This document shows positions 34,630 through 44,246 of a DNA stretch of 64,000 bases, in pieces (the stretch's first letter is position 1; each line of letters opens with the position of its first letter). This DNA is from Amorphophallus konjac (taxonomy: Eukaryota > Streptophyta > Magnoliopsida > Alismatales > Araceae). Under the pieces are notes generated by a model. It ran no database searches. It had not been told where the DNA came from and worked only from the letters and a program-made list of their open reading frames with translations. The position numbers were made by a program, and so were the translations under genes. The stretch lies in assembly GCA_022559845.1 (NCBI GenBank), contig CM040125.1:291634200-291698199 (forward strand), given 5' to 3'.

Positions 34630-36775
34630 TGGTGCGGACACCGGAGCGAGCGAATAGCACGCGTCGGCGAACCGACGGGTACCATATGCAGAACTCCAAC
34701 TGAACTACATCAGCTTCCCTTTCAAGTGGAGACAATTTGGCTTCAATTTGGATACTTTTTACATGAAAATTAGGCTTGTAATGGTCTTTAAACTTGTGCT
34801 TTCATATTGGGCTGCGTGTAAGGCCCTGAAATGGCCAATTTGGTTAAGCCCCTTTAGAATTCTTGAAGAAGGAGTGGCCTTGGACCATTATGATGGATCC
34901 ATAAGCCATGGAAGACCCAATTGGACTTCCTTCACTCTTGGGCTATCTAGATTAGAATGGCCTTAATCCATATTGGTTCCATGGGTGATTGGGCTTGGGG
35001 AGGCCATGGCCAAACTTGGCCCATTCAAGGCCCAAGAAGGGGGGCGCCCCCTATTTTGTTGTATTAGGCTAGAATTTTTGTTTTCTTTTCTTCCATTCTC
35101 CATTTACCACACGGGACATTAGAATGGCTGCTGGTCCAAGGGTGGAATGGCTGCCACCTACCCCCTTTACTTGAATTTCAAAGTTAGGTAAGTCTAATGT
35201 CCCCTTGTCTCCCCTCCCATCCTATTCTAGTCAAAAGGGGCCACCCCTCTCCCCCTCCCCTTGGTTCCATCGAACCATTCATCCCCCTCCCCCTTGCTAA
35301 ACTCTATATAAAGGCTTGTATGATGATGGGTTAAAAGTCTAATGAAATTTTGTTGAGTGAGATTTGCATTAAGAGAGTGATTCTCTTCTTTCCTTCTTGG
35401 GTGTGATACCCTTGTTCAGTCCTGTGATGGGACAAAAATTAGGCGTGTGATTAACCCCGTATCTCCCCCATCCCCTTACTATCTGCTTGCAAAAAACTTA
35501 TCCTTGGTACTTATACAATTTAGGAAGAATTGAGATGTGGTTTCGCATCGATCGGAGTTCGGGATCGCTGGTGGTGATTTTTCTCGTGGCGGAGCGCAGA
35601 TCTACTCCAACCTGCTGCCCAGATCTAAAGTTTCTTGATTACAAATTTCCCCAGATCGCCTCTCAAGTCTAATGGATCTTATTCTTGGTGTGATCGTAGG
35701 ATTTTGAGTCCTCTACGCGTTGCCGCCAGTCTCGCCTCGATCCGAGACCTGTACTGATTGTGGCGATGATTCTCGTGGGATCGCGTGAGCTGATCTAAGC
35801 AGGCCCGGCTCAGGACCAGAGTCGACTTCCAGAGTCTGCCCTGCCTCTTACGATCAAGATCTGAGCGAGCCCTTTGAACTACGTCTTCCTCTGGACGTCT
35901 CCAATGATCTCCCACTAACGGCACCTCGATCTGGCATCGGCAACTAATTTTCCATAAATTACTCGTGTTTCTGTGCAGTTCTGTGAGCATAAAACTAGAA
36001 TCTGAAACAAGTCACTGCTGCGCCCAGATCTGAAAGGATCTGATCCCGCCCTTCGGAGTGAATAAACTACGTCCTGTCTCCGACGTTCTCCAACAAACGG
36101 CGCTCCGATCGGGCAATGGATCTGGCCGTACCGGCCTCCGTAAGTTCTCTGCGCAGGGTGACCAGTGTGGAAAGAACCGGGTCGGTTTCCCCTCGGCGTA
36201 CCCGATCGGCTCTGGCTCGCGTCCCTCGCCTCCTGCGAGTGTGGCCCGTCAACCCGGGTTCCAGCAACTCCAAATTTAGCCATTGTAACCCTATACCTCC
36301 CTGCGTGGAGTGGGCATTAAGTTCTGCAATTGTAATTTTAACCGTTGTGTGTATTGGGGTTGTTTGGATTCGGCTGGGAATTCTTCCCCACGCCTAGTCG
36401 TGGAGGTACACGCTCGTTCCTCTCTCACGTTGCTGGTTTAGTATATTATCATATATGATGTGTTTGTGAGATTAGGGCCGTTAGCTACCTACAAATCACC
36501 GCGATTGTGAGTTGTGAGCACCCGTTCCTTAGCTCCAGTCGAGCACCGAGCTCGAACTGGATACCCCTAGGCGACGGTGGTTCCTTAACCGCTGCGATCC
36601 CCACGTTTCCCGCGCAAGGAATGATCGTCGGGCTACCTAGTGTTGCTGTTGAGAGACGTCTCCACCCGGAGAACGCCACGGTGGTCAGTCGCCCGAATTG
36701 CCTATAGCGTGTTGGTGCTGGCCGCACATCGAGTCCGTCGTACGTCTTAGCCTGGTCGTCATCCGTCCCGCATCA
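34630..36775 (+). repeat. Element G 5' LTR
   Basis: 2146 bp, TG...CA. A TATA box tatataaag is at 35305-35313 (the 3' copy reads caatataaag). GCCTCCGTAAGTTCTC lies at about 36135-36150, similar to the block in the Tekay LTRs. Several cagatct/agatctg words occur in the middle. Short ORFs such as 34748-34966 recur in both LTRs and have no known domain. Confidence 0.93.
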
Positions 36776-36778
36776 AAT

Positions 36779-36790
36779 TGGTATCAGAGC
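36779..36790 (+). promoter_or_regulatory. Element G primer-binding site (initiator tRNA-Met)
   Basis: TGGTATCAGAGC begins four bases after the LTR end. Confidence 0.95.
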
Positions 36791-37106
36791 GTCGTTTAAG
36801 TCTAGGGTCATTTAAGTCCAAGGATGCATTTGCATTCCAATATTCAGTATATTAAAAGGCGTCGTCCGATCGTTAGGCTATGCCTATCGGGAAGGCCGCA
36901 CACTTGCGCGAGTGATCTTCGGATCGATTAGCTCTGCCACGTACCGAGTCTTTGGTGAAGTCTAGGTTTCTAGTTAGTGCATTCCAACATAGTCATGTCT
37001 CGGTGTTTAGTTGAGTCTCATTTCAACTTTACATCATATTTTTGGGTCCTGTCTAGTGTCGTGTCCAAGTGTTGACATGGCCATCCATTAGCTCCCCGAG
37101 TCCCAT

Positions 37107-37648
37107 GGGTTCCCAAACGCCTGTTCATATGAATGGTGGCGACACCACCAAGGATGGGGAATCCAACCCCACCACATCCGTAGGCCCAAAGCCTCGACTT
37201 CTATGGAACCAAGGTCCCGAGCGACTACCTCAAGTGGGAAGCAACCATGGACGCATATTTTGAGTGTTATACTATGTCCGAGGCAATGCAATTCTCTTTC
37301 GCCAAAGAGTGGCTTCTTCATGAGGCCGCCGAAAAGTGGGACTACATTGAACGTTTGAGAGAGGTTAGGAGGCAATGGCCCATCGAGTCATGGCGGGACA
37401 TGAAGAGAGAGCTTAGGAAGGTCTACGTTCCCCAACCGGTCACCTCCAACCGACCCCACCCAATCATCTCCAACCAAGTGGGTCCTAGTCGGAGGCAAAG
37501 AGCCCCACACGTAGATGAGCCTAGACCCAAGCCTAGGCCGGATGATTATGGGCGAGTCCACTCCGATACCCCTACTCTAACCCGGACCGTTGCCGAACTT
37601 GTGCAAATGATTTCGGATCGGGTGGATAGGAGGTGCGCTTATTTTTAG
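37107..37648 (+). pseudogene. gag: Element G gag fragment
   Basis: Translation from about 37107 (MGSQTPVHMNGGDTTKDG) runs to PKPRLL. The conserved Gag stretch FYGTKVPSDYLKWEATMDAY then lies in another frame, so a frameshift sits near 37198. The second frame is open from 37247 to 37648 and includes FAKEWLLHEAAEKW and WPIESWRDMKRELRKVYVP, typical of chromovirus Gag. It ends in a stop without a zinc knuckle. Confidence 0.8.
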
Positions 37649-37651
37649 TCG

Positions 37652-38293
37652 TTGGTCTCCCCTTGCCCACCTTCAAGGCAGGAGGTAGCCATACCCGCGC
37701 CTAGGGAGGCCATAGCCCGTAGCCCCAACCCGGCCCCATCTAAGGGGTCTCCAAGCCCTCTCCCCATCATGGAGGCCCCTCCTTCGCCACCCATGAGTGC
37801 TCCGTTACCACCCTTACCTTCCGATCCTCATCCGGAGCCATCATATTGGGAGCCACCTCCGCCCGAACCACCCGTGTTTCTTACGGGTACGCTATACATA
37901 GCTGAGCCGCTTCTTAGTTGGCTCAAGGATGGCTTGGTCCCACGTCCTTACCCTTCTATGGACCCCACCTTACAATTAGTGCCCGTCAACTCCTTCCACA
38001 CAACCTTTCGGTCTAGTCACCATGTTGATACATTGGATGACCTTATTATGGGATTAGACACGCAATGGAAGTTGACGCATTCGTTGGCCCGAAGCTTCGA
38101 CCAACCCACTAGTCTTAGCTTCACCCGTCCGGCCTTAGGGTCCATTACCTCCATATGCACCGTGGGTTGTGTCACCACGGAGATTCTCTTGTTCCTTCCC
38201 TTACCGGCCGAGTCTACCTTTACTCCATTTATCCCGAGGGAGGAACCATATCTTCTATACACGGTCCCATTTACCACCGAGGGATGGAGGTGA
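37652..38293 (+). CDS. Element G internal ORF, proline-rich, unrecognised
   Basis: 213 codons. The first 80 residues are Pro-rich (PPSPPMSAPLPPLPSDP); the rest has no motif I recognise. It lies where protease and RT would be in a complete element. It may be rearranged internal sequence open by chance. Confidence 0.35.
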   Translation: MVSPCPPSRQEVAIPAPREAIARSPNPAPSKGSPSPLPIMEAPPSPPMSAPLPPLPSDPHPEPSYWEPPPPEPPVFLTGTLYIAEPLLSWLKDGLVPRPYPSMDPTLQLVPVNSFHTTFRSSHHVDTLDDLIMGLDTQWKLTHSLARSFDQPTSLSFTRPALGSITSICTVGCVTTEILLFLPLPAESTFTPFIPREEPYLLYTVPFTTEGWR

Positions 38294-38940
38294 CCATCAC
38301 CTTCATCAATTTCAAACATGGGACTATGTAACGGAGGAACCGAGGGGTCACACATTCTTTGACCTATTTTTCCCCTTCTCTAGTGGGTCTCGTGATCCAC
38401 CACTTCCCTTCTACTTTGTCAAGGAAGTCCCCTACCACTCTCTTTCCACTCGGGCCAATAAAACTCCACATAGCAATAGGTCCGATTACTGGGAAGCATG
38501 GCATGCCTTACCTACATGTAGTGGTGATGAACCTCTTAGCCCACCCACACCCACATCTGATAGGAAGTCCTTGCATGCATGGTGTCTTTTTGGGTGTCTA
38601 GGAGTCCATAATCCTACTTACCTTTGGTTGCATCTAGTGTATGCATGGCACACATTTGGGTGTCCTGGTCCACCATTGCATATGCGTAGGTCGGACTAAC
38701 CATAGGTTTGTCTAAGGCCATGTGTGTGTCTGTTTGTCTCTCGAGTTTGTTTTGGTTTGCATTAAGTCGTGTCCCAAACAAAGGTCAGCCATGCACGTAT
38801 AAGGAATTAGCTGATACATGCTACATGTCCGTGAGTTCAAAAGGGAGAGTACGTCATGATCAGGGTCATACCTGAACGGTTTCCTCTTGGGACCGTAAAG
38901 CAACTCTAGGCCCGTGATACCCGCCCTTCCCGAGTCATGA
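38294..38940 (+). other. Element G internal spacer, no recognisable feature
   Basis: Short overlapping ORFs only. No RT or integrase core motif was found on either strand. Confidence 0.5.
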
Positions 38941-39288
38941 AACAAGTGGGTTCAAATGCGTACGTTATTGAACTGCCGAATGACGATGGTGTCAGTTCGA
39001 AGTTCCATGTTTCTGATTTGGTAGCATATCGGAACCCGCGGTGATCCCTAGTGAGTTTCGAGCTTTATCTTTCTATTGGGAGTGACACATCACCCGAGAG
39101 TCCACCTCTTCCAGCCTCAACGCATGCATATAGATTTTATACTAGATGAGCAGGTGATCACCACCAGGAACGGAGCCTACCAACACTTCATAATGCGTTG
39201 GCGATGATGCCCCACGATGAACAACGCCTCGATCACATGCGGAGAGTTCGAGCTCCAGGACCCATACTCGACGGGGTCGAGTTCCTCC
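38941..39288 (+). pseudogene. pol: Element G: integrase C-terminal (GPF-type) and chromodomain remnant
   Basis: One frame reads AYVIELPNDDGVSSKFHVSD followed by LVAYRNPR and a stop, the C-terminal end of chromovirus integrase. Downstream, FILDEQVITTRNGAYQHFIM and then a region like NNASITCGEFELQDP match a chromodomain of the kind found in Galadriel/CRM-type elements (compare DEQVVSTRSG... WITGEELQ). Stops interrupt it. It shows that G derives from a chromovirus by a large internal deletion. Confidence 0.72.
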
Positions 39289-39290
39289 CA

Positions 39291-39302
39291 CCCGGGGAGA
39301 AT
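39291..39302 (+). promoter_or_regulatory. Element G polypurine tract
   Basis: cccggggagaat directly precedes the 3' LTR start. Confidence 0.65.
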
Positions 39303-41435
39303 TGGTGCGGACACCGGAGCGAGCGAATAGCACGCGTCGGCGAACCGACGGGTACCATACGCGGAACTCCAACTGGACTACATCAGCTTCCCTTTCAAGT
39401 GGGGACAATTTGGCTTCAATTTGGATACTTTTTACACAAAAATTGGGCTTGTAATGATCTTTAAACTTGTGCTTTCATATTGGGCTGCTTGTAAGGCCCT
39501 TAAATGGCCAATTTGGTTAAGCCCCTTTAGAATTCTTGAAGAAGGAGTGGCCTTGGACCATTATGATGGATCCATAAGCCATGGAAGGCCCAATTGGGCT
39601 TCCTTCACTCTTGGGCTATCTAGATTAGAATGGCATTAAGCCATATTGGTTCCATGGGTGATTGGGCTTGGGGAGGCCATGGCCAAACTTGGCCCATTCT
39701 AGGCCCAAGAAGGGGGGCGCTTGTTGTATTAGGCTAGAATTTTTGTTTTCTTTTCTTCCATTCTCCATTTACCACATTGGACATTAGAATGGCTGCTGGT
39801 CCAAGGGTGGAATGTCTGCCACCTACCCCCTTTACTTGAATTTCAAAGTTAGGTAAGTCTAATGTCCCCTTGTCTCCCCTCCCTTCCTATTCTAGTCAAA
39901 AGGGGCCACCCCTCTCCCCCCCCCCTTGGTTCCATCGAACCAATCATCCCCCTCCCCCTTGCTAAACTCAATATAAAGGCTTGTATGATGATGGGTTAAA
40001 AGGGTAATGAAATTTTGTTGAGTGAGATTTGCATTAAGAGAGTGATTCTCTTCTTTCCTTCTTGGGTGTGATACCATTGTTCAGTCCTGTGACAAGACAA
40101 AAATGGGGCGTGTGATTCCGTATCTTCCCCATCCCCTTACTATCTGCTTCCACTCAAAATATCCTTATACTTCTACGAGTTAGGAAGAATTGAGAGGTGG
40201 TTTCGCATCGATCGGAGTTCGGGATCGCCGGTGGTGATTTTTCTCGTGGCGGCGTGCAGATCTACTCCAACCTGCTGCCCAGATCTAAAGTTTCCTGATT
40301 AAAAATTTCTCAAGATCGCCTCTCAAGTACTATGGAGCTTATTCTTGGAGTGGTCGTAGGATTTTGAGTCCTCTTCGCGTTGCCCTCGGTCTCGCCTCGA
40401 TCCGAGACCTCTACTGATCGTGGCGATGATTCTCGTGGGATCGCGCGAGCTGATCTAAGCAGGCCCGGCTTAGGACTAGAGTCGACTTCCAGAGTCTGAC
40501 CCACCTCTTCCGATTGAGATCTGAGCGAGCCCTTTGAACAACGTCTTCCTATGGACGTCGCCAACGATCTTCCACAAACGGCGCCTCGATCCGACATCGG
40601 CAACTAATTTTCCATTAATTACTCATGTTTCTGTGCAGTTCTATGAGCACAAAACCAGAAGCTGAAACAAGTCGCCGCTGCACCCAGATCTGAAGGGATC
40701 TGATCACACCGTTCAAAGTGGATAAACTACGTTCTGTAGCCGACGTTCTCCAACAAACGGCGCTCCGATCGGGCATCGGATCTGGCCATACCAGCCTCCG
40801 TAAGTTCGCTGCGCAGGGTGACCAGCGTGGACAGAACCGGGTTGGTTTCCCCTCAGCGTACCCAATCGGCTCCGGCTCGCGTCCCTCGCCTCCTGCGAGT
40901 GTGGCCCGTCAACCCGGGTTCCAGCAACTCCAAATTTGGCCATTGTAACCCTATACCTCCCTGCGTGGAGTGGGCATTAAGTTCTGCAATTGTAATTTTA
41001 ACCGTTGTGTGTATTGGGGTTGTTTGGATTCGGCCGGGAATTCTTCCCCACGCCTAGTCGTGGAGGTACGCGCTCGTTCCTCTCTCACGTTGCTGGTTTA
41101 GTATATTATCATATATGCTACGTTTGTGAGATTAGGGCCATTAGCTAGCTGCAAATCACCGCGATTGTGAGTTGTGAGCGCCCATTCCTTAGCTTCAGTC
41201 GAGCACCGAGCCCGAACTGGATACCCCTAGGCGACGGTGGTTCCTTAACTGCTGCGATCCCCACGTTTCCCGGGCAAGGGACGATCATCGGGCTACATAG
41301 TGTTGCTATTGAGAGACGTCTTCACCCGGCGAACGCCACGGTGGTTAGCCGCCGGGCTTGCCTATAGCGTGTTGGTGCTGGCCGCACATCGAGTCCGTCG
41401 TACGTCTTAGCCCGGTCGTCATCCATCCCGCATCA
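39303..41435 (+). repeat. Element G 3' LTR
   Basis: 2133 bp, matching 34630-36775 over its full length with scattered substitutions and small indels (for example a missing ccctattt segment near 39720). Confidence 0.95.
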
Positions 41436-41440
41436 GAAGC

Positions 41441-43013
41441 CCTTATCTCGGGAGCCCGCATGGCCCGACGACTGGGGGCTGAGCGAGTCAGAATTCACAC
41501 TGACTCCCAACTAGTCGCTAGCCAGGTCAACGGTGATTACGAAGCTTAAGAAGCACCGATGATCAAATACCTCCAGCTGGTCAGAGCCGTGGCACAACAG
41601 TTTGAGAGTTTTGAGGTAGTTCGAATAGCTCGGGAAGAAAACTCCCGAGGGGATGCCCTCCCTTTGCTGGCCTCCTCTCTTGACCCCGTGGGTACTCGAT
41701 CGGTCCTTCTCGAAGAGCTAGAGTGACCAAGCATCGATTCGGAGCTCCTAACTGTTGACTAGGCCCCCCCAAGCGACTGGCGCCCCCCCTACTTGTTGTG
41801 GCTCCAAGACTCTCAGGAGCCTCCCGACCCCCGGGAAGCCCGAAGATTGAAGTACCAAGTTCGGTGATTCGTTGATCTGGACAGCACTCTCTACCAAAGA
41901 TCCTTCTTCTTTCCTCTCCTGAAGTGCCTCAATACTGACGAAGCCAACCGAGCAATTCAAGAAGTTCACGAAGGCCTGTGCGGAGCGCATTTGGCAGGAA
42001 GGTCACTCGCTAGGATCTTGCTACGGTAAGGTTATTAGTGGCCCACTCTGCTGCGCGACTGCTCGACCTACGTACAGCACTACGACCGATGCCAGCGATT
42101 TGACCACTTGGTCCATCAACCGGCAACGGAGCTCGTCACCCTAGCCGAGCCTTATCCTTTCACTCGGTGGAGAATCGACATCCTTGGGCCGTTCCCCACG
42201 GCTCAAGCCCAGAAGAAGTTTGTCATCGTCGCCATCGACTACTTCACCAAATGGATCGAGGCCGAAGCCACAACAAGAATCACCGAGACAGTCGTCTGGA
42301 GTTTCGTCTGGAAATCGATCATCTGTCGCCACGGCATCCCCTGAGTGATAGTGAGCGATAATGGTCGACAATTTGATTCTCGTTATTTCTGAGACAGATG
42401 CACCGACCTAAACATTCGCAATCACTTCACCTCGGTCACCCACCCTCAGGCTAACGGCCTGGTCAAAAATGCCAACAAGACTATCTTAAAAGGCATCAAG
42501 ACCAGACTCGACAAAGCCAAGAGTAGTTGGCTTGAGGAATTGCCGAACGTACTTTGGTCACACAGAACGACTCCCAGAATGGCAACCGATGAAAGTCTCT
42601 TTCAGTTGGTGTACGGTGCCGAGGCCGTTATCCCATTGGAGATTTCCAATCCCTCCCTCCGAGTCATCTATTTCTCGCACGAGGCAAACGACCAGAAATT
42701 ACTCGAAAACCTCGACCTAGCAGATGAGCTCCGAGAGATTGCCAGCATCCGAGCAACGGAATATCAACGCCGCCTCACTCGATACTACAATGCCAAAGTC
42801 CGAGATAGACACTTTCAACCGAGAGATTTCATCCTCAGGAAAGCCGAATCCTCTCGACCACTTGATGCGGCGGGCAAGCTATCCCCTAATTGGGAAGGCC
42901 CCTACCGAGTGGTCGAAACGCTCAGGAAAGGAGCGTACCGGTTATCTACTATGGAAGGAGAACCCATCCCTCGGACGTGGAACGTGACCACACTATGCAA
43001 GTTCTACTTCTGA
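41441..43013 (+). pseudogene. pol: Element F pol part 2: archaeal-type RNase H end and integrase
   Basis: After G, RNase H resumes as EALISGARMARRLGAERVRI with HTDSQLV and REENSRGDAL. Integrase follows: a zinc-domain remnant (GLCGAHLAGRSLARIL...), core RWRIDILGPFPTAQAQKKFV with DYFTKWIEAE, then VSDNGRQFDS and HPQANGLVKNANKTI (the usual catalytic Glu position reads Lys-Asn here). The open part 42540-43013 has GNWEGPYRV-type C-terminal sequence (LSPNWEGPYRVVETLRKGAY) and ends at TGA 43011-43013. There is no chromodomain, as expected for Tat. Several stops (for example TGA after CRHGIP, TGA after DSRYF) make it non-functional. Confidence 0.9.
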
Positions 43014-43511
43014 ACACCGAACATTGTGTAAGAAATATGAGATAAATCAAAAATTTCCTTCCTCTTTTATTCAAACAACTCGCTTGTACATTAGAAAGGC
43101 CGAAGCCAAGAAAATATATGTCAAAAAAGTAAAAAATCCATCTAGCGCCAACGTATGAGCCCATCACTCGGCTGACTCGGTTGACCTTCCTGCGTCCAGC
43201 CACTGACTCTGTCTTGTGCAGAAACTGGCTTGGATAAAGGGTAGTCGACCCCGTTGGCTCGGGTAGCTCGGAACAAAGGTGACAGAGGGATTAGGAAGGA
43301 GAAGGCTACCTTGCAAGTTGACAGAGATGGAGGAAGGGGAAGAGGGAACGCATATGAAGGCCTCCTCTCTGCCAATCTGCAGACTCTTTGGAAGGCAGAG
43401 AGTGCAGGCACCCTCCGAAGAGTGAAAGAAATGATGGGAAGAGTAGAAGAGGGAAAAAGAAACCAGCAGAGCTGGACGAGGAGGCAGGGGAAAGCCCGAA
43501 AAGGAGGGAGC
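43014..43511 (+). other. Spacer after F pol, no recognisable gene
   Basis: Purine-rich, short ORFs on both strands, nothing recognised. Confidence 0.5.
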
Positions 43512-43766
43512 TTAATTGGCTTCCTCCTCCCCTTCGTGGAGTGAGCAAGAAGGGACGGGCGGCATGGATGCCTGATTCCTCCATCCGTCCATCATCTCGC
43601 CCCCCCGCAAGCACCGTCGGAACTGATAAAAAGGAGACGACGTGCCTCCGCACGTCGAACCCTCTTTAAATCTATCTGCCAGCCGTCGAACCCTCTTTAA
43701 ACTCGAAGCAGCAAGGACTCTCTGCCCCCCATCATCGGCAGCTTTATCTTCCGGAGCATCTTCCAT
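43512..43766 (-). CDS. Element F small antisense ORF downstream of a TATA-like block
   Basis: 84 codons on the minus strand starting MEDAPEDKAADDGGQRVLAA. It is not homologous to anything I recognise. The start is about 100 bp downstream of a minus-strand cctataaaagg. In element H the same arrangement exists (TATA-like 63572-63582, ATG 63702 beginning MEVGVEDEG), although H stops after about 21 codons. It could be a true small protein of the element or the first exon of something longer. Confidence 0.4.
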   Translation of the reverse strand: MEDAPEDKAADDGGQRVLAASSLKRVRRLADRFKEGSTCGGTSSPFYQFRRCLRGGEMMDGWRNQASMPPVPSCSLHEGEEEAN

Positions 43767-43863
43767 GCTTCAAATATAACGGCACAATGCTACGTGAAGA
43801 GAGAATGAGGAAAGACTGTTGGGTAAAACCCTAAGTGGTGGAGAGGAAGGGACGACCTTAAGA

Positions 43864-43874
43864 CCTTTTATAGG
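43864..43874 (-). promoter_or_regulatory. Antisense TATA-like box in F
   Basis: The minus strand reads ctcccttcgcctataaaagg. The surrounding bases (ttttcgaggggagaatca upstream) are also present around the plus-strand box in H at 63535-63582, with the same spacing. Confidence 0.6.
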
Positions 43875-44246
43875 CGAAGGGAGGCTATTTGCCTTAAATG
43901 ATTCTCCCCTCGAAAATACGCCAAAGGGACCTCTCCCTACAAACGGTCACCTCAAACTTCTTGTTTCCGCCCCAGCGAGACACACGAAGCGGCCAAACAT
44001 TCAAAGCATGCGAGAACGGAAAGACACCCTGTCAGACACTCACCCAACCATCAGGCGAGATCTACGCAGAAAGTATCGGCACTTTCCAACTACTGTAGAT
44101 ACGCTGAACAAAATACGGCAATGGCGATACGAAACAGTTAAGTCTTCATCATAATGCTACTGCCTTACTTTTTTCCTACACAACAAGGAAAGTTTTCCTT
44201 CAAAAAAAGGAAAAGAGATGCAAAAAGAGAAAGCAAAGCAGATACA

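Larger units (their letters stand above)
34630..41435 (+). mobile_element. Element G: non-autonomous Ty3/gypsy element with gag and chromodomain remnant
   Basis: The LTRs start TGGTGCGGACACC and end CCCGCATCA (34630-36775, 39303-41435). A perfect target duplication gaagc flanks it (34625-34629, 41436-41440), within F's second RNase H. The internal region is only 2.5 kb: an initiator-Met primer site, a gag, an unidentified ORF, then the end of integrase and a chromodomain. Protease, RT, RNase H and the integrase core are missing. The LTRs differ by about 4% in the first 190 bp. Confidence 0.93.

Noticed and set aside
34748..34966. 72-aa ORF present twice (also 39421-39639)
   Set aside because: It lies inside both G LTRs near their start, upstream of the TATA box, and has no known domain. 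The duplication is due to the LTRs.
43254..43669. Overlapping ORFs after F pol
   Set aside because: Purine-rich sequence, no motif, and no counterpart seen in H.
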